From assembly GCA_044228795.1 (NCBI GenBank), contig JBGAUE010000008.1, positions 1-64,000 of the forward strand: a stretch of 64,000 nucleotides of DNA, given 5' to 3'. The notes below the pieces were generated by a model. The model was not told where the DNA came from, ran no database searches, and worked only from the letters and a program-made list of their open reading frames with translations. Shown piece by piece: positions 18,642-27,425 of this stretch; position 1 is the first letter of the stretch, and each line of letters starts with the position of its first letter. This DNA comes from M0108 sp044228795. GTDB taxonomy: Bacteria; Pseudomonadota; Gammaproteobacteria; Chromatiales; Chromatiaceae. A program made the position numbers and the translations under genes.

Positions 18642-19199
18642 TCAGATGGCCATGAGGTCCTTTTCCTTTTCCTCCAATACCTGGTCGACCTCCTTGACGT
18701 ATTTATCGGTCAGCTTCTGAATGGTTTCCTGGCCCCGGCGTTCGTCATCCTCGGAAATCATCTTCTCCTTAACCATTTCCTTGAATGCATTATTGGCCTC
18801 GCGCCGGATGTTGCGAATGGCCACCCGCCCCTGCTCCGCCTCGGAACGCGCCACCTTGATGAGATCCCGGCGGCGTTCCTCAGTCAGCGCCGGCATAGGC
18901 ACTCGGATCAGGTTGCCGGCGGTATTGGGGTTGAGCCCTAGGTCAGACTGCATGATGGCCTTCTCAACCGCCGTCACCATGCCCTTTTCCCAGGGGGCCA
19001 CGGCCAGGGTGCGGGCATCCTCGGCGGTGACGTTAGCCACCTGCTTGATGGGCACCTCATTGCCGTAGTAATTGACCCGGATGTGATCGAGCAGAGAGGG
19101 ATGGGCGCGACCGGTGCGGATTTTGGCCAGTTCGAGGCCCAGGGCCTCGACACTCTTCGCCATGCGCGTCTCGGCGTCCTTGTTGACATCGTTGATCAT
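18642..19199 (-). CDS. frr: Ribosome recycling factor, 185 aa
   Basis: With EF-G splits post-termination ribosomes. The tRNA-like three-helix bundle is clear: EALGLELAKIRTGRAHPSLL at the start of helix 1, VNYYGNEVPIKQVANV and VAPWEKGMVTAVEKAI in the small domain, and LTEERRRDLIKVARSEAEQ at the start of the next long helix. The ATG at 19199 has GGAG 6 nt upstream and stands 1 nt after the pyrH stop; the upstream in-frame codons belong to the pyrH end. Confidence 0.97.
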   Translation of the reverse strand: MINDVNKDAETRMAKSVEALGLELAKIRTGRAHPSLLDHIRVNYYGNEVPIKQVANVTAEDARTLAVAPWEKGMVTAVEKAIMQSDLGLNPNTAGNLIRVPMPALTEERRRDLIKVARSEAEQGRVAIRNIRREANNAFKEMVKEKMISEDDERRGQETIQKLTDKYVKEVDQVLEEKEKDLMAI

Positions 19200-19200
19200 C

Positions 19201-19923
19201 TCAGTCTCCACTTGCGACCAGGGAACCAATGGCTTCGCCCTGGATCAGGCGCATCAGGGCCCCGGATTGATGGATGTTCATGACGCGTATGGGGATGTGA
19301 TTATCCCGGCAGAGAACGATGGCGGTGGTGTCCATGACCTTCAGGTTCTCCCGCAGGGCCTGATCGTAACCCAGGCGCGGGTAGAAGACGGCCTGGCTAT
19401 CCTTCATGGGATCGGCGGAATAGACCCCATCGACCTTGGTGGCCTTGATGAGCAGTTCCGCGCCTATCTCCACCGCCCGCAGGCTGGCCGCCGAGTCCGT
19501 AGTAAAGTAGGGGTTCCCGGTGCCGGCGGCGAAGATGACCACCCTCCCCTTTTCCAGGTGACCCAGGGCACGACTACGGATGAAATCCTCGCAGACCGGG
19601 TGGATGCGCAGGGCTGACATGACGCGGGTGCCGACGCCGATACGCTCCAGGGCATCCTGCATGGCCAGGGCATTCATGACCGTAGCCAGCATGCCCATGT
19701 GGTCACCAGTGACCCGGTCCATACCGGCCCCGGCCAGGCCCTCGCCACGAAAGATGTTGCCGCCACCAATGACCAGGGCCAGCTGAATACCCGTATCCGC
19801 CAGCCCCTTCACCTCTGCGGCGAGCCGGCCCATGATGCCGGGATCGATCCCGAACTGGCCACCGCCCATAAGGGCCTCGCCGCTAAGCTTGAGCAGAATC
19901 CGCCGATAGGCTAGTTGGGTCAC
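19201..19923 (-). CDS. pyrH: UMP kinase, 240 aa
   Basis: Hexameric bacterial UMP kinase of the amino-acid-kinase fold; makes UDP, allosterically controlled by GTP and UTP. Motifs are RILLKLSGEALMGG near the N-terminus, LVIGGGNIFRG, and GTGNPYFTTDSAA (UMP and phosphate binding). The GTG at 19923 is chosen: AGGAG lies 10 nt upstream and the protein then starts at the usual point. Located between tsf and frr as in most proteobacteria. Confidence 0.96.
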   Translation of the reverse strand: MTQLAYRRILLKLSGEALMGGGQFGIDPGIMGRLAAEVKGLADTGIQLALVIGGGNIFRGEGLAGAGMDRVTGDHMGMLATVMNALAMQDALERIGVGTRVMSALRIHPVCEDFIRSRALGHLEKGRVVIFAAGTGNPYFTTDSAASLRAVEIGAELLIKATKVDGVYSADPMKDSQAVFYPRLGYDQALRENLKVMDTTAIVLCRDNHIPIRVMNIHQSGALMRLIQGEAIGSLVASGD

Positions 19924-19955
19924 GGTTAGAACTCTCCTGTGGGGTGATCCACGCA

Positions 19956-19961
19956 ATTATA
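19956..19961 (-). promoter_or_regulatory. Possible -10 box upstream of pyrH
   Basis: The minus strand reads a perfect TATAAT 33 nt before the pyrH start, in the 150-base gap after tsf. No matching -35 box is seen at normal spacing. It could give pyrH-frr-uppS and later genes expression independent of rpsB-tsf. Confidence 0.35.
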
Positions 19962-20073
19962 GTGGGCCGCCGCGACCTGGGTGGAGGGACCTGGCGGTAT
20001 CCTTCCAGGGTCGGTAAGGACTCAGGCCGGGGGACCACTCCGATTGAAACCGGTGTTTGCCCCCATAACCTGA

Positions 20074-20961
20074 CTAGTCGCCACGCACCTGGGCCATGAC
20101 CTCGTCGGCGAAGTTTTCTTGCTTCTTCTCGATGCCCTCACCGACCTCGACGCGGGAGAAGCGATGGACCTTGGCACCGACGCGAGCGAGTAGCTTCTCG
20201 ACCGTAACCTCGACATCCTTGACGAAGGGCTGACCCAGCAGGGTCACCTCCTCCATATATTTGCGGACGCGGCCACCGATGATCTTGTCCATGATGTCCG
20301 CGGGCTTACCACTTTCCAGGGCCTGGGCGCGGAAGATCTCCTTCTCCTTTTCCAGAACCTCGGCAGGCACCTGATCGGCATCGACGCAGATAGGGTTGCT
20401 GGCGGCGACATGCATGGCGATGTCCTTGCCGAGTTCGGCATCACCGCCCTCCATCTCCACCAGGACGCCAATGCGTACCCCATGGCGGTAGCTATACAAC
20501 TGGCCTTGGGCATTATCGAAGCGGACCAGACGGCGCACCTGGATGTTCTCGCCAATCTTGGCGATCAAGGCCTCGCGGGCCTCGGCGATGGTGATCGCCT
20601 TGCCAGCGCGAATCGGCAGAGCGCTCAGGCCCTCGACATCCGCAATCGTAGCGGCCAGGGCGGCCTCGCCCACGGCGTCGGCAAACTCCTTGAAGTTGGC
20701 ATCCTTGGCCACAAAGTCAGTTTCGCTATTGACCTCGACCATGACAGCACTCTTGCCGTCGGCGGCAACCTTGATAACCACAACACCGTCGGCGGCGATG
20801 CGGCCAGCCTTCTTAGCGGCCTTCGCCTGGCCTGACTTGCGCATGGCCTCGATGGCGTCCTCGATACTGCCCAGGGATTCGACCAAGGCCTTCTTGCACT
20901 CCATCATGCCGGCCCCGGTACGCTCTCTAAGTTCCTTGACCAATGAGGCGGTAATCTCCAT
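20074..20961 (-). CDS. tsf: Elongation factor Ts, 295 aa
   Basis: Nucleotide exchange factor for EF-Tu. The N-terminal UBA-like domain shows VKELRERTGAGMMECKKAL. The core starts near residue 55, with VMVEVNSETDFVAKD, and includes IAMHVAASNPICVD. The C-terminal LLGQPFVKDVEVTVEKLL is typical. The ATG at 20961 (MEITASLV) is the family-standard start. It follows rpsB on the same strand after a 149-nt gap containing a hairpin. Confidence 0.97.
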   Translation of the reverse strand: MEITASLVKELRERTGAGMMECKKALVESLGSIEDAIEAMRKSGQAKAAKKAGRIAADGVVVIKVAADGKSAVMVEVNSETDFVAKDANFKEFADAVGEAALAATIADVEGLSALPIRAGKAITIAEAREALIAKIGENIQVRRLVRFDNAQGQLYSYRHGVRIGVLVEMEGGDAELGKDIAMHVAASNPICVDADQVPAEVLEKEKEIFRAQALESGKPADIMDKIIGGRVRKYMEEVTLLGQPFVKDVEVTVEKLLARVGAKVHRFSRVEVGEGIEKKQENFADEVMAQVRGD

Positions 20962-21050
20962 CAAACAAATCTCCAAAAATTGGGTGTCGCGAATTTGCCC
21001 GGCGCGATCAATACCTCGGCAGCGGGGCGAAAACAGGGTTCAGGGGAGGT

Positions 21051-21073
21051 CCCCCTGCACAACTGGCAGGGGG
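21051..21073 (-). promoter_or_regulatory. Hairpin between rpsB and tsf, possible attenuator
   Basis: CCCCCTGC (21051-21058) pairs with GCAGGGGG (21066-21073) around a 7-nt loop. Downstream on the minus strand a short TGTTTT lies about 20 nt away, so it is not a complete terminator. The E. coli rpsB-tsf gap also holds an attenuator-like structure, so a role in setting the S2 to EF-Ts ratio is plausible. Confidence 0.4.
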
Positions 21074-21110
21074 TCGCCACTGACTTGGGGATGGCGCGGA
21101 TGCCAGGACG

Positions 21111-21860
21111 TCAGGCGGAGGCCTCGGCTGGGGCGGAGGTCTCCATGTACTCATCCACACGCCCGGCCATGGCGGCGGCACTGCGCCGGCCATCCAAAAC
21201 GGCGTTAGCAGACTCGGCGATATAGAGGCGCACAGCGCGGATGGCGTCGTCATTACCGGGAATCACATAGTCGATGGGGCCTGGATCATTGTTAGTGTCT
21301 ACCACGCCCACCACCGGTATGCCAAGTTTGTTGGCCTCGGTCACGGCCAACTTCTCATGGCCCACGTCGATGATAAAGATGGCATCCGGTAACCCACTCA
21401 TTTCCTTGATACCGCCCAGACTCAACTCCAGCTTATCCTTCTCCCGGCTCAGGCCGAGGGCCTCCTTCTTGTTGAAACGGTTGATGCTACCGTCCTCGAA
21501 CATGGCCTCCAAATCCTTGAGGCGCTTGATGGACTGCTTGATGGTCTTGAAATTGGTCAACATACCGCCGAGCCAACGATGATTGACAAAAGGCATGCCG
21601 CAGCGGATGGCCTCCTCGCGGATGGCGTCGCGAGCGGCGCGCTTGGTACCGACAAAGAGAACCTTGCCCCCATTGGCGGACAGGGAGCCCATGAAATTCA
21701 GGGCCTCGCGAAAAAGCGGCAGGGTCTTTTCTAGATTGACGATGTGGATTTTATTGCGGTGCCCGAAGATATAGGCCCCCATCTTGGGGTTCCAGTAACG
21801 GGTCTGGTGGCCGAAATGGACACCAGCCTCCAGCATGTCCCGCATGGATACTTGGCTCAT
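21111..21860 (-). CDS. rpsB: 30S ribosomal protein S2, 249 aa
   Basis: Small-subunit protein needed for S1 binding. The sequence has the family blocks MLEAGVHFGHQTRYWNPKM, VLFVGTKRAARD, FVNHRWLGGMLTNFKTI with the coiled-coil region after it, PDAIFIIDVGHEKLAVTEA and VVGVVDTNNDP with PGNDDAIRAVRLY. The ATG at 21860 is the standard start; the open frame before it is leader sequence. The tail (AMAGRVDEYMETSAPAEASA) is typical. Confidence 0.97.
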   Translation of the reverse strand: MSQVSMRDMLEAGVHFGHQTRYWNPKMGAYIFGHRNKIHIVNLEKTLPLFREALNFMGSLSANGGKVLFVGTKRAARDAIREEAIRCGMPFVNHRWLGGMLTNFKTIKQSIKRLKDLEAMFEDGSINRFNKKEALGLSREKDKLELSLGGIKEMSGLPDAIFIIDVGHEKLAVTEANKLGIPVVGVVDTNNDPGPIDYVIPGNDDAIRAVRLYIAESANAVLDGRRSAAAMAGRVDEYMETSAPAEASA

Positions 21861-22082
21861 GATCGAAACCTCGATGAGTTGGGTTAAACCTCCACGCCTC
21901 CCCAGGAAACAACCCGCGCAAGCGGGCACCCGGTTATCCCGGTGACGAAACGTGTGTGGCGTTGAAGGCCCGCGCGTGGCGCGGACCAAAAAATAGCGCG
22001 AAAAACCTTTATTTTTCGCGCCCTAGCGGCTTAGGGCAAACATCCGTCGGCCAATATTAGCGAATCGGTTTGCTGATCAGCG
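21861..22082 (-). promoter_or_regulatory. Structured rpsB leader (probable S2 autoregulatory RNA)
   Basis: About 220 nt of leader between the predicted transcription start and the S2 ATG. Minus strand hairpins: CCCTA/TAGGG around 22021-22036, and a 10-bp stem GCGCGAAAAA (22012-22021) / TTTTTCGCGC (21996-22005) with a 6-nt loop, followed by T6 (21988-21993). The second stem with its T-run looks like an intrinsic terminator inside the leader. Gammaproteobacterial rpsB leaders are known to mediate feedback by S2; the terminator-like element is an addition I do not know from E. coli. Confidence 0.55.
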
Positions 22083-22088
22083 CCGCCT

Positions 22089-22118
22089 TTTATACCATAA
22101 GCGGCTGGATTCGAGCAA
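22089..22118 (-). promoter_or_regulatory. Predicted rpsB promoter
   Basis: The minus strand reads TTGCTC (22113-22118), 18 nt, TATAAA (22089-22094) in the context ATGGTATAAAAGGCGGCGC. The extended GGTATAAA and the GC-rich discriminator match the conserved gammaproteobacterial rpsB promoter type. It would overlap any map promoter on the other strand. Confidence 0.55.
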
Positions 22119-22188
22119 TTTCAAGCAGTCCCAGCTTGTCTCCCGCACGCTCCCTACCATTCGCCACCCCGGAAGTCCCAGCCCCAGC

Positions 22189-22971
22189 ATGAGCGTGACC
22201 ATCAAGACCGCGGACGAAATCGCGAAAATGCGCGTGGCCGGACGCCTGGCGGCGGAGGTCCTGGAGATGATCGAGGAACATGTAGTCCCCGGCATCACCA
22301 CGGATGAACTCGACCGCCGCTGCCATGACTTCATTGTCCAGGAGCAGGGGGCCATCCCCGCGCCTCTGAACTATCGCGGCTTTCCCCGCTCCATCTGCAC
22401 CTCGGTCAACCATCAGGTGTGCCATGGCATCCCCAGTGACAAGCAACTCAAGAAGGGCGATATCCTTAACATCGACATCACCGTCATCAAGGATGGCTAT
22501 CACGGTGACACCAGTAAAATGTTCTGCCTCGGGGAACCCTCCATCCTCGCCCGCCGACTGGTTAATGTGACCCGAGAGGCCCTGTGGACCGGTCTGGCCC
22601 AGGTCCGCCCCGGGGCAACCCTGGGCGACATCGGTCATGCCATCCAGAGTCTCGTCGAGAGCCACCGCTTTTCCGTTGTGGAGGAATACTGTGGCCACGG
22701 CATTGGCCGCGACTTTCACGAGGAACCCCAGGTTCTGCATTATGGCAAACCGGGCACGGGCATGGTCCTTCGGGCCGGTATGTGCTTCACCATCGAGCCT
22801 ATGGTCAATGCCGGCAAACGCTTCATCAAATTGCTGCCGGACGGCTGGACGGTCGTCACCAAGGATCGCGGCCTTTCGGCCCAGTGGGAACACACGGTCC
22901 TGGTCACCCCTGATGGCCACGAGATCCTGACCCTGCGCCACGAGGAACGCGCGGAACTGTGCCAACCATGA
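22189..22971 (+). CDS. map: Type I methionine aminopeptidase, 260 aa
   Basis: Removes the N-terminal Met from nascent proteins using two divalent metals. The five metal ligands can be placed: Asp in LNIDITVIKDGYHGD (two Asp), His in GHGIGRDFHEEP, Glu in FTIEPMVN, and Glu in QWEHTVLV. Normal length without N-terminal extension. Divergent from rpsB, as is standard. Its TGA overlaps the glnD ATG (ATGA), so the two genes are coupled. Confidence 0.97.
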   Translation: MSVTIKTADEIAKMRVAGRLAAEVLEMIEEHVVPGITTDELDRRCHDFIVQEQGAIPAPLNYRGFPRSICTSVNHQVCHGIPSDKQLKKGDILNIDITVIKDGYHGDTSKMFCLGEPSILARRLVNVTREALWTGLAQVRPGATLGDIGHAIQSLVESHRFSVVEEYCGHGIGRDFHEEPQVLHYGKPGTGMVLRAGMCFTIEPMVNAGKRFIKLLPDGWTVVTKDRGLSAQWEHTVLVTPDGHEILTLRHEERAELCQP

Positions 22972-25658
22972 AGGGGGGAGCCAAGGCCGAGGCCCTGGTT
23001 GCGTTCGCCGCAGAGGGGCTCGATGTGGCCCTGGCCGCAGGTTCCGAACCTATTCCCTCTTTTCGTCAGGCCCTGCGCGGGGGGCGCCAACGCCTGTTTG
23101 AGGCCTTTGACCAAGGCATCCCCGCCGCCGACCTGGTAAGGACCCACAGCCTGCTGGTCGATACCATCCTGACCCGAGCTTGGGATCTTCACCTCCCCCC
23201 CGCCAGCCTCGGAGCCACCGCCATAGCCCTGGTCGCCGTCGGTGGCTATGGCCGGGGGGAGCTGCACCCCGGGTCGGACCTGGATATCCTGATCCTTTTG
23301 GGTGAGAACGAGGGCAAGGACAGGGCCGCCCTCACTGCCCCGCTGGAGGCCTTTATCACCTTCCTCTGGGACATAGGCACCGAGGTCGGCCAGAGTGTGC
23401 GCACCCTGGGCGAGTGCGTTGAGGAGGCAAGATCCGACGTTACCGTCATGACCAACCTCATGGAGGGACGCCTGATCACGGGTGATGCCCAACTCTTTGC
23501 CGCCCTGCGTATCACCACCGGGCCTGACCGCCTCTGGCCCAGCGACGCATTTTTTGCCGCCAAGACCGAAGAGCAACGACAACGTTGGCACAAGTACGGT
23601 GGCACCGCCTACAACCTGGAACCTAACATCAAGGAAAATCCCGGCGGCCTGCGTGACATCCAGATGATCGGCTGGGTAGCCAAGCGTCATTTTGCCGCCG
23701 ACACCCTGCACGACCTGGTGGCCCACGGCTTTCTCACCGAAGGGGAGCACCTGACCCTGATCGAGGGCCAGGCCCGGCTGTGGCGCATCCGCTTTCAGCT
23801 CCACCGTCTGGCCGGACGGCGCGAGGATCGACTCCTCTTCGATTACCAGCGCAGCCTGGCCCGCGACTTTGGCTTCGTGGACGACGGCAACCACAACCTG
23901 GCCGTCGAACAGTTCATGCAGCAGTACTACCGCACCGTGATCGAGCTTAACCGGCTCAACGAAATGCTGTTGCAGTTCTTCCAAGAGGCCATCCTATTGC
24001 GAGGCCAGCTTGGGCCGCCAGTGGCCATCAACCGGCGTTTCCAGGCTGTCGGCGGCTTCCTGGAGGTGACGCACCCCGACGTCTTCCGTCACAATCCCGT
24101 GTCCCTGCTAGAGATCTTTCATCTGCTTCAAACCCAACCCGAGATCCGGGGCGTGCGAGCCAGCACCATCCGTCTCGTCCGGGAGCGCCGCCACCTCATC
24201 GACGACCACATCCGTGCCGACCTGCGCGCGCGCAGCCTCTTCATGGAGATGATGCGCCATCCCAAAGGCCCCGCCGAGGCCCTTTCCCGCATGAATCGCT
24301 ATGGGATCCTGGCCGCCTACCTGCCAGCCTTCGCCAATATCGTCGGGCGCATGCAGTACGATCTCTTCCATGTTTATACGGTGGACGAACACACCCTGCG
24401 GCTGCTGCAACACCTCTGCGACTTCGCCAACCCCGCGGGCGATGATGAATCGCCCTTCCGCACGAGCATCGCCCAGAACATCCCCAAGCTAGAACTCCTC
24501 TACCTAGCGGGTCTCTTCCACGATATTGGCAAGGGTCGCGGCGGCGATCACTCCATCCTCGGCGCCCGCGATGCCTGGGACTTCTGCCAACTCCATGATC
24601 TGCCCGAATTTGACAGCCGCCTCGTCTCCTGGTTAGTCGAGAAACACCTGGTCATGTCCATGACTGCCCAGCGCAAGGACCTGAGCGACACCCGCGTCAT
24701 CCAGGAATTCGCCACTCTGGTGGGCGATATAGACCGGCTCAATTATCTCTATCTGCTCACCGTGGCTGACATGCGCGCCACCGATCCGGGACGCTGGAAT
24801 GCCTGGAAGGATTCACTGCTCAAGGAGTTGTACCAGGCCACCCGCCTCGCCCTGCAACGGGGCCTGGAAAATCCCCTCGCCCAGGATGAACTCATCCAGC
24901 AAAAGCAGGACCAGGCCCTTCGCCAATTGGGCGCCTATGGCCTGAGCCGGACCCAGTGCACACACCTCTGGATCAAGTTCAGCCTCGATTACTTCCAACA
25001 CAACGCCCCGGACGAGATTGCCTGGCAGACCCGACTGGTCCTGACCAATCCGCCCGGCAACCTACCCCTGGTCGCCATACGCCCGGTGACGACGCGCGGC
25101 TGCTCCGAGGTCTTCATGTACACCCCGGACCGCAACCTGCTCTTCAGCCGGGCCACCGCCGTCCTCGACCAGCAGGCACTGAACATCGTCGATGCCCGCA
25201 TCATGACCACGGACGACGCCATGGCCCTCAACTCCTTCCACGTCCTCGACTACCAGGGCCAGCCCCTCATGGACCCGTTAGCCATGCGGCAACTCACCGA
25301 TGCCCTTCGTAAGGTTCTCGCCCACCCGGAGGATGAGATCCAGGGCGTCCGCCGGCTGCCGCGCAAGCTCAAGAACTTCCCTACCGCCACCGAGGTCAGC
25401 TTTCTACCTGACCCGCGTAATCACCGGACCCTCATGCGACTCGCCACCCTCGATCGCCCGGGGCTCCTGGCTGAAATCGGCGCTATCTTCGAGGAGGGCG
25501 GCATCCGCCTTCACAACGCCAAGATCGCCACGATAGGGGCCTTGGTGGATGACGTATTTTTCATCACCACCCGCAACGATACCCCCATCACCGCCGAAAC
25601 CTCCCTGCGCTGGCTGCGCACCGAAATCCACCGCCGCTTGGCGCAGGCAGGGGATTGA
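22968..25658 (+). CDS. glnD: PII uridylyltransferase / uridylyl-removing enzyme GlnD, 896 aa
   Basis: Central nitrogen sensor that uridylylates PII at low glutamine and removes UMP at high glutamine. Domain order is complete: nucleotidyltransferase (GGYGRGELHPGSDLDILI, about residue 85), an alpha-helical linker with NIKENPGGLRDIQMI, an HD phosphohydrolase (LFHDIGKGRGGDHS, about residue 515) and two C-terminal ACT domains (from about 705, second with LDRPGLLAEIGAIFEEGG). ATG at 22968 overlapping the map stop is preferred to the GTG at 22959. Confidence 0.96.
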   Translation: MKGGAKAEALVAFAAEGLDVALAAGSEPIPSFRQALRGGRQRLFEAFDQGIPAADLVRTHSLLVDTILTRAWDLHLPPASLGATAIALVAVGGYGRGELHPGSDLDILILLGENEGKDRAALTAPLEAFITFLWDIGTEVGQSVRTLGECVEEARSDVTVMTNLMEGRLITGDAQLFAALRITTGPDRLWPSDAFFAAKTEEQRQRWHKYGGTAYNLEPNIKENPGGLRDIQMIGWVAKRHFAADTLHDLVAHGFLTEGEHLTLIEGQARLWRIRFQLHRLAGRREDRLLFDYQRSLARDFGFVDDGNHNLAVEQFMQQYYRTVIELNRLNEMLLQFFQEAILLRGQLGPPVAINRRFQAVGGFLEVTHPDVFRHNPVSLLEIFHLLQTQPEIRGVRASTIRLVRERRHLIDDHIRADLRARSLFMEMMRHPKGPAEALSRMNRYGILAAYLPAFANIVGRMQYDLFHVYTVDEHTLRLLQHLCDFANPAGDDESPFRTSIAQNIPKLELLYLAGLFHDIGKGRGGDHSILGARDAWDFCQLHDLPEFDSRLVSWLVEKHLVMSMTAQRKDLSDTRVIQEFATLVGDIDRLNYLYLLTVADMRATDPGRWNAWKDSLLKELYQATRLALQRGLENPLAQDELIQQKQDQALRQLGAYGLSRTQCTHLWIKFSLDYFQHNAPDEIAWQTRLVLTNPPGNLPLVAIRPVTTRGCSEVFMYTPDRNLLFSRATAVLDQQALNIVDARIMTTDDAMALNSFHVLDYQGQPLMDPLAMRQLTDALRKVLAHPEDEIQGVRRLPRKLKNFPTATEVSFLPDPRNHRTLMRLATLDRPGLLAEIGAIFEEGGIRLHNAKIATIGALVDDVFFITTRNDTPITAETSLRWLRTEIHRRLAQAGD

Positions 25659-25841
25659 GATAAGCGACGGACCTGGCCCCTACCCCGCACCCACCCTATA
25701 CACGCCAGGCAAAGCTGAAAAACTTGATGCAGGACAAGGCAGTCAATCTGGAATTTTGTTAAATAATGAAATATTGAAATTACACCCACGGCAGTCCTCG
25801 GCTTAGCCGTCGCGCGGGCATTCCAGATGTTGGTCAGCGAC

Positions 25842-26291
25842 ATGAGCAAAGCGATCCGGATTTTTTTTCTTTTACTATCGTTTCTGTTTGTTACCCCACC
25901 CCTGGGTGCCACTGAGAACTCAGGGATAACGATGCCCTCTGCCACCGAGAATCCCAACGATGGCGGGACTGGCGATCAATGGCTTGACGCCGTCCGCGCC
26001 CAGCGCCGGACCTGGGAAGAACGCCGCCGCGCCTCACGAGAGGCCATGGAAGCCCGCCGCCGTCAGCGTAACCCTCGAGCCGACGCGCAATCCGAGTCAC
26101 GTCATCTAGAGCAACAGCGACGTCACGAGGCCTTCCTGGAGCAGATCGAACGCGACCGGGACCTTTTCCGTGGCCAGGATCCCTGGCAACCCCAGGCACC
26201 ACCTGCCCCCCCCAACCCGGAGGACGCACCCAATCCCCCCAACCCAGCCCTGCCTGGCTGGGACAATCGCTGGTATTTTCGGGGCTACTAA
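25842..26291 (+). CDS. Small predicted secreted protein rich in Arg, Glu and Pro, 149 aa
   Basis: No family recognised. A signal peptide is clear: MSKAIRIFFLLLSFLFVTPPLGA then TENS. The mature protein has a low-complexity helical part (about residues 45-105) dense in Arg and Glu, for example RRTWEERRRASREAMEARRR, which may form a single helix or coiled coil, then a proline-rich region with PPAPPNPEDAPNPPNPALPG and an aromatic end WDNRWYFRGY. A periplasmic or outer-membrane-associated role is likely. The start at 25842 gives the signal peptide directly; an ATG at 25827 is also in frame. Confidence 0.6.
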   Translation: MSKAIRIFFLLLSFLFVTPPLGATENSGITMPSATENPNDGGTGDQWLDAVRAQRRTWEERRRASREAMEARRRQRNPRADAQSESRHLEQQRRHEAFLEQIERDRDLFRGQDPWQPQAPPAPPNPEDAPNPPNPALPGWDNRWYFRGY

Positions 26292-26381
26292 AAATTTCCA
26301 GGGACCCCGGCCTAATCCCTTGAGATTGCCCGTCCAACGGGGCGAGTTCAGCAGAACCGGCTGCTTTCGTTCCATTCACTT

Positions 26382-26397
26382 AGTCAGTCAGTCAGTT
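26382..26397. repeat. Short AGTC/TCAG tandem repeat in the leader of the CaCA antiporter gene
   Basis: About four tandem copies of a tetranucleotide lie roughly 55 nt before the antiporter start. Repeats of this kind can change in copy number, but the tract is short and outside the coding region. Confidence 0.5.
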
Positions 26398-26450
26398 AGC
26401 GGCCAATCGCATTATCATGTTCTGATGCTTCAACCTTTCAGTAGCCCGCC

Positions 26451-27425
26451 ATGACCCTTGTCTTTGTCGCCCTCATCCTCGGCCTTGCGCTCCTGGTCTG
26501 GAGCGCAGATCGCTTCGTGGATGGCGCGGCCGCTGCGGCGCGCCACTTCGGCATGCCGGCGCGTCTTGTCGGTATGGTTGTCGTGGGCTTCGGTACCTCG
26601 TCGCCCGAGATGACGGTCTCCGCCTTAGCGGCCTACCAAGGTAGTCCCGGCATCGCCCTCGGCAATGCTTACGGCTCCAATATCGCCAATATCGCCCTCA
26701 TCCTTGGCATGACGGCCCTGATCAGCCCGATCGCCGTCAACTCTGAGATTCCACGCAAGGAGCTGCCCATCCTCGCCGCCGTCACGGCCCTGGCGGCATG
26801 GCAGGTCTGGAACGGGGCTATCAGCCGCGCGGATGCCTGGGTTTCGCTGGCGGCCTTTGCAGCAGTCATGGGTTGGATGATCTGGGAAGGGCTGCGTAAG
26901 ACAGCGGATAACCTTGATCGCGAAGTAGAGGAACAACTCGCTGCCGAGCCCCTGACGACCCGCCAGGCCCTGTTCTGGACCCTAGCGGGTCTGGTGCTGC
27001 TGATCCTAAGCTCCCGCCTCCTGGTCTGGGGGGCAATCGAGATCGCCAAGGGCCTGGGGATCAGCGATCTCATCATTGGCCTGACGGTTGTCGCCGTGGG
27101 CACCTCGCTGCCCGAGCTCGCTTCTTCCATCGTCGCGGCCCGTAAGGGGGAGCACGACCTGGCTTTTGGCAACATCATCGGCTCGAATATCTTCAATACG
27201 CTGGCCGTGGTCGGCATCGCCGGGGCCATCAATCCCATGACGGTAGGGCCGGAGGTCTTTTTCCGCGACATCGTGACTATGACGGTGCTGACCCTGTCCC
27301 TCTTAGTCCTGGGTTGGGGACATGGGGGTAAGCCAGGACGTATTGGCCGCCGGGACGGCGCCGTGCTGCTCCTGGCCTATGTGGCCTATAGCGGCTATCT
27401 GATGATCGAAGTATTGGCGGCTTGA
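26451..27425 (+). CDS. Calcium/sodium antiporter of the YrbG (CaCA) family, 324 aa
   Basis: Inner-membrane cation/proton or cation/Na exchanger. The two inverted alpha repeats typical of CaCA proteins are visible: GFGTSSPEMTVSALAA with GNAYGSNIANIALILG (about residues 42-85) and AVGTSLPELASSIVAA with GNIIGSNIFNTLAVVG (about residues 205-250), each with the ion-binding Glu. About ten membrane helices. It stands alone; yrbG in E. coli lies near the lipopolysaccharide-export genes, which are not here. Its last 31 bases overlap a convergent hydrolase gene. Confidence 0.92.
   Translation: MTLVFVALILGLALLVWSADRFVDGAAAAARHFGMPARLVGMVVVGFGTSSPEMTVSALAAYQGSPGIALGNAYGSNIANIALILGMTALISPIAVNSEIPRKELPILAAVTALAAWQVWNGAISRADAWVSLAAFAAVMGWMIWEGLRKTADNLDREVEEQLAAEPLTTRQALFWTLAGLVLLILSSRLLVWGAIEIAKGLGISDLIIGLTVVAVGTSLPELASSIVAARKGEHDLAFGNIIGSNIFNTLAVVGIAGAINPMTVGPEVFFRDIVTMTVLTLSLLVLGWGHGGKPGRIGRRDGAVLLLAYVAYSGYLMIEVLAA

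Noticed and set aside
22740..23984. 414-codon minus-strand frame opposite map and glnD
   Set aside because: Antisense to the catalytic regions of two clear enzymes and without family features.
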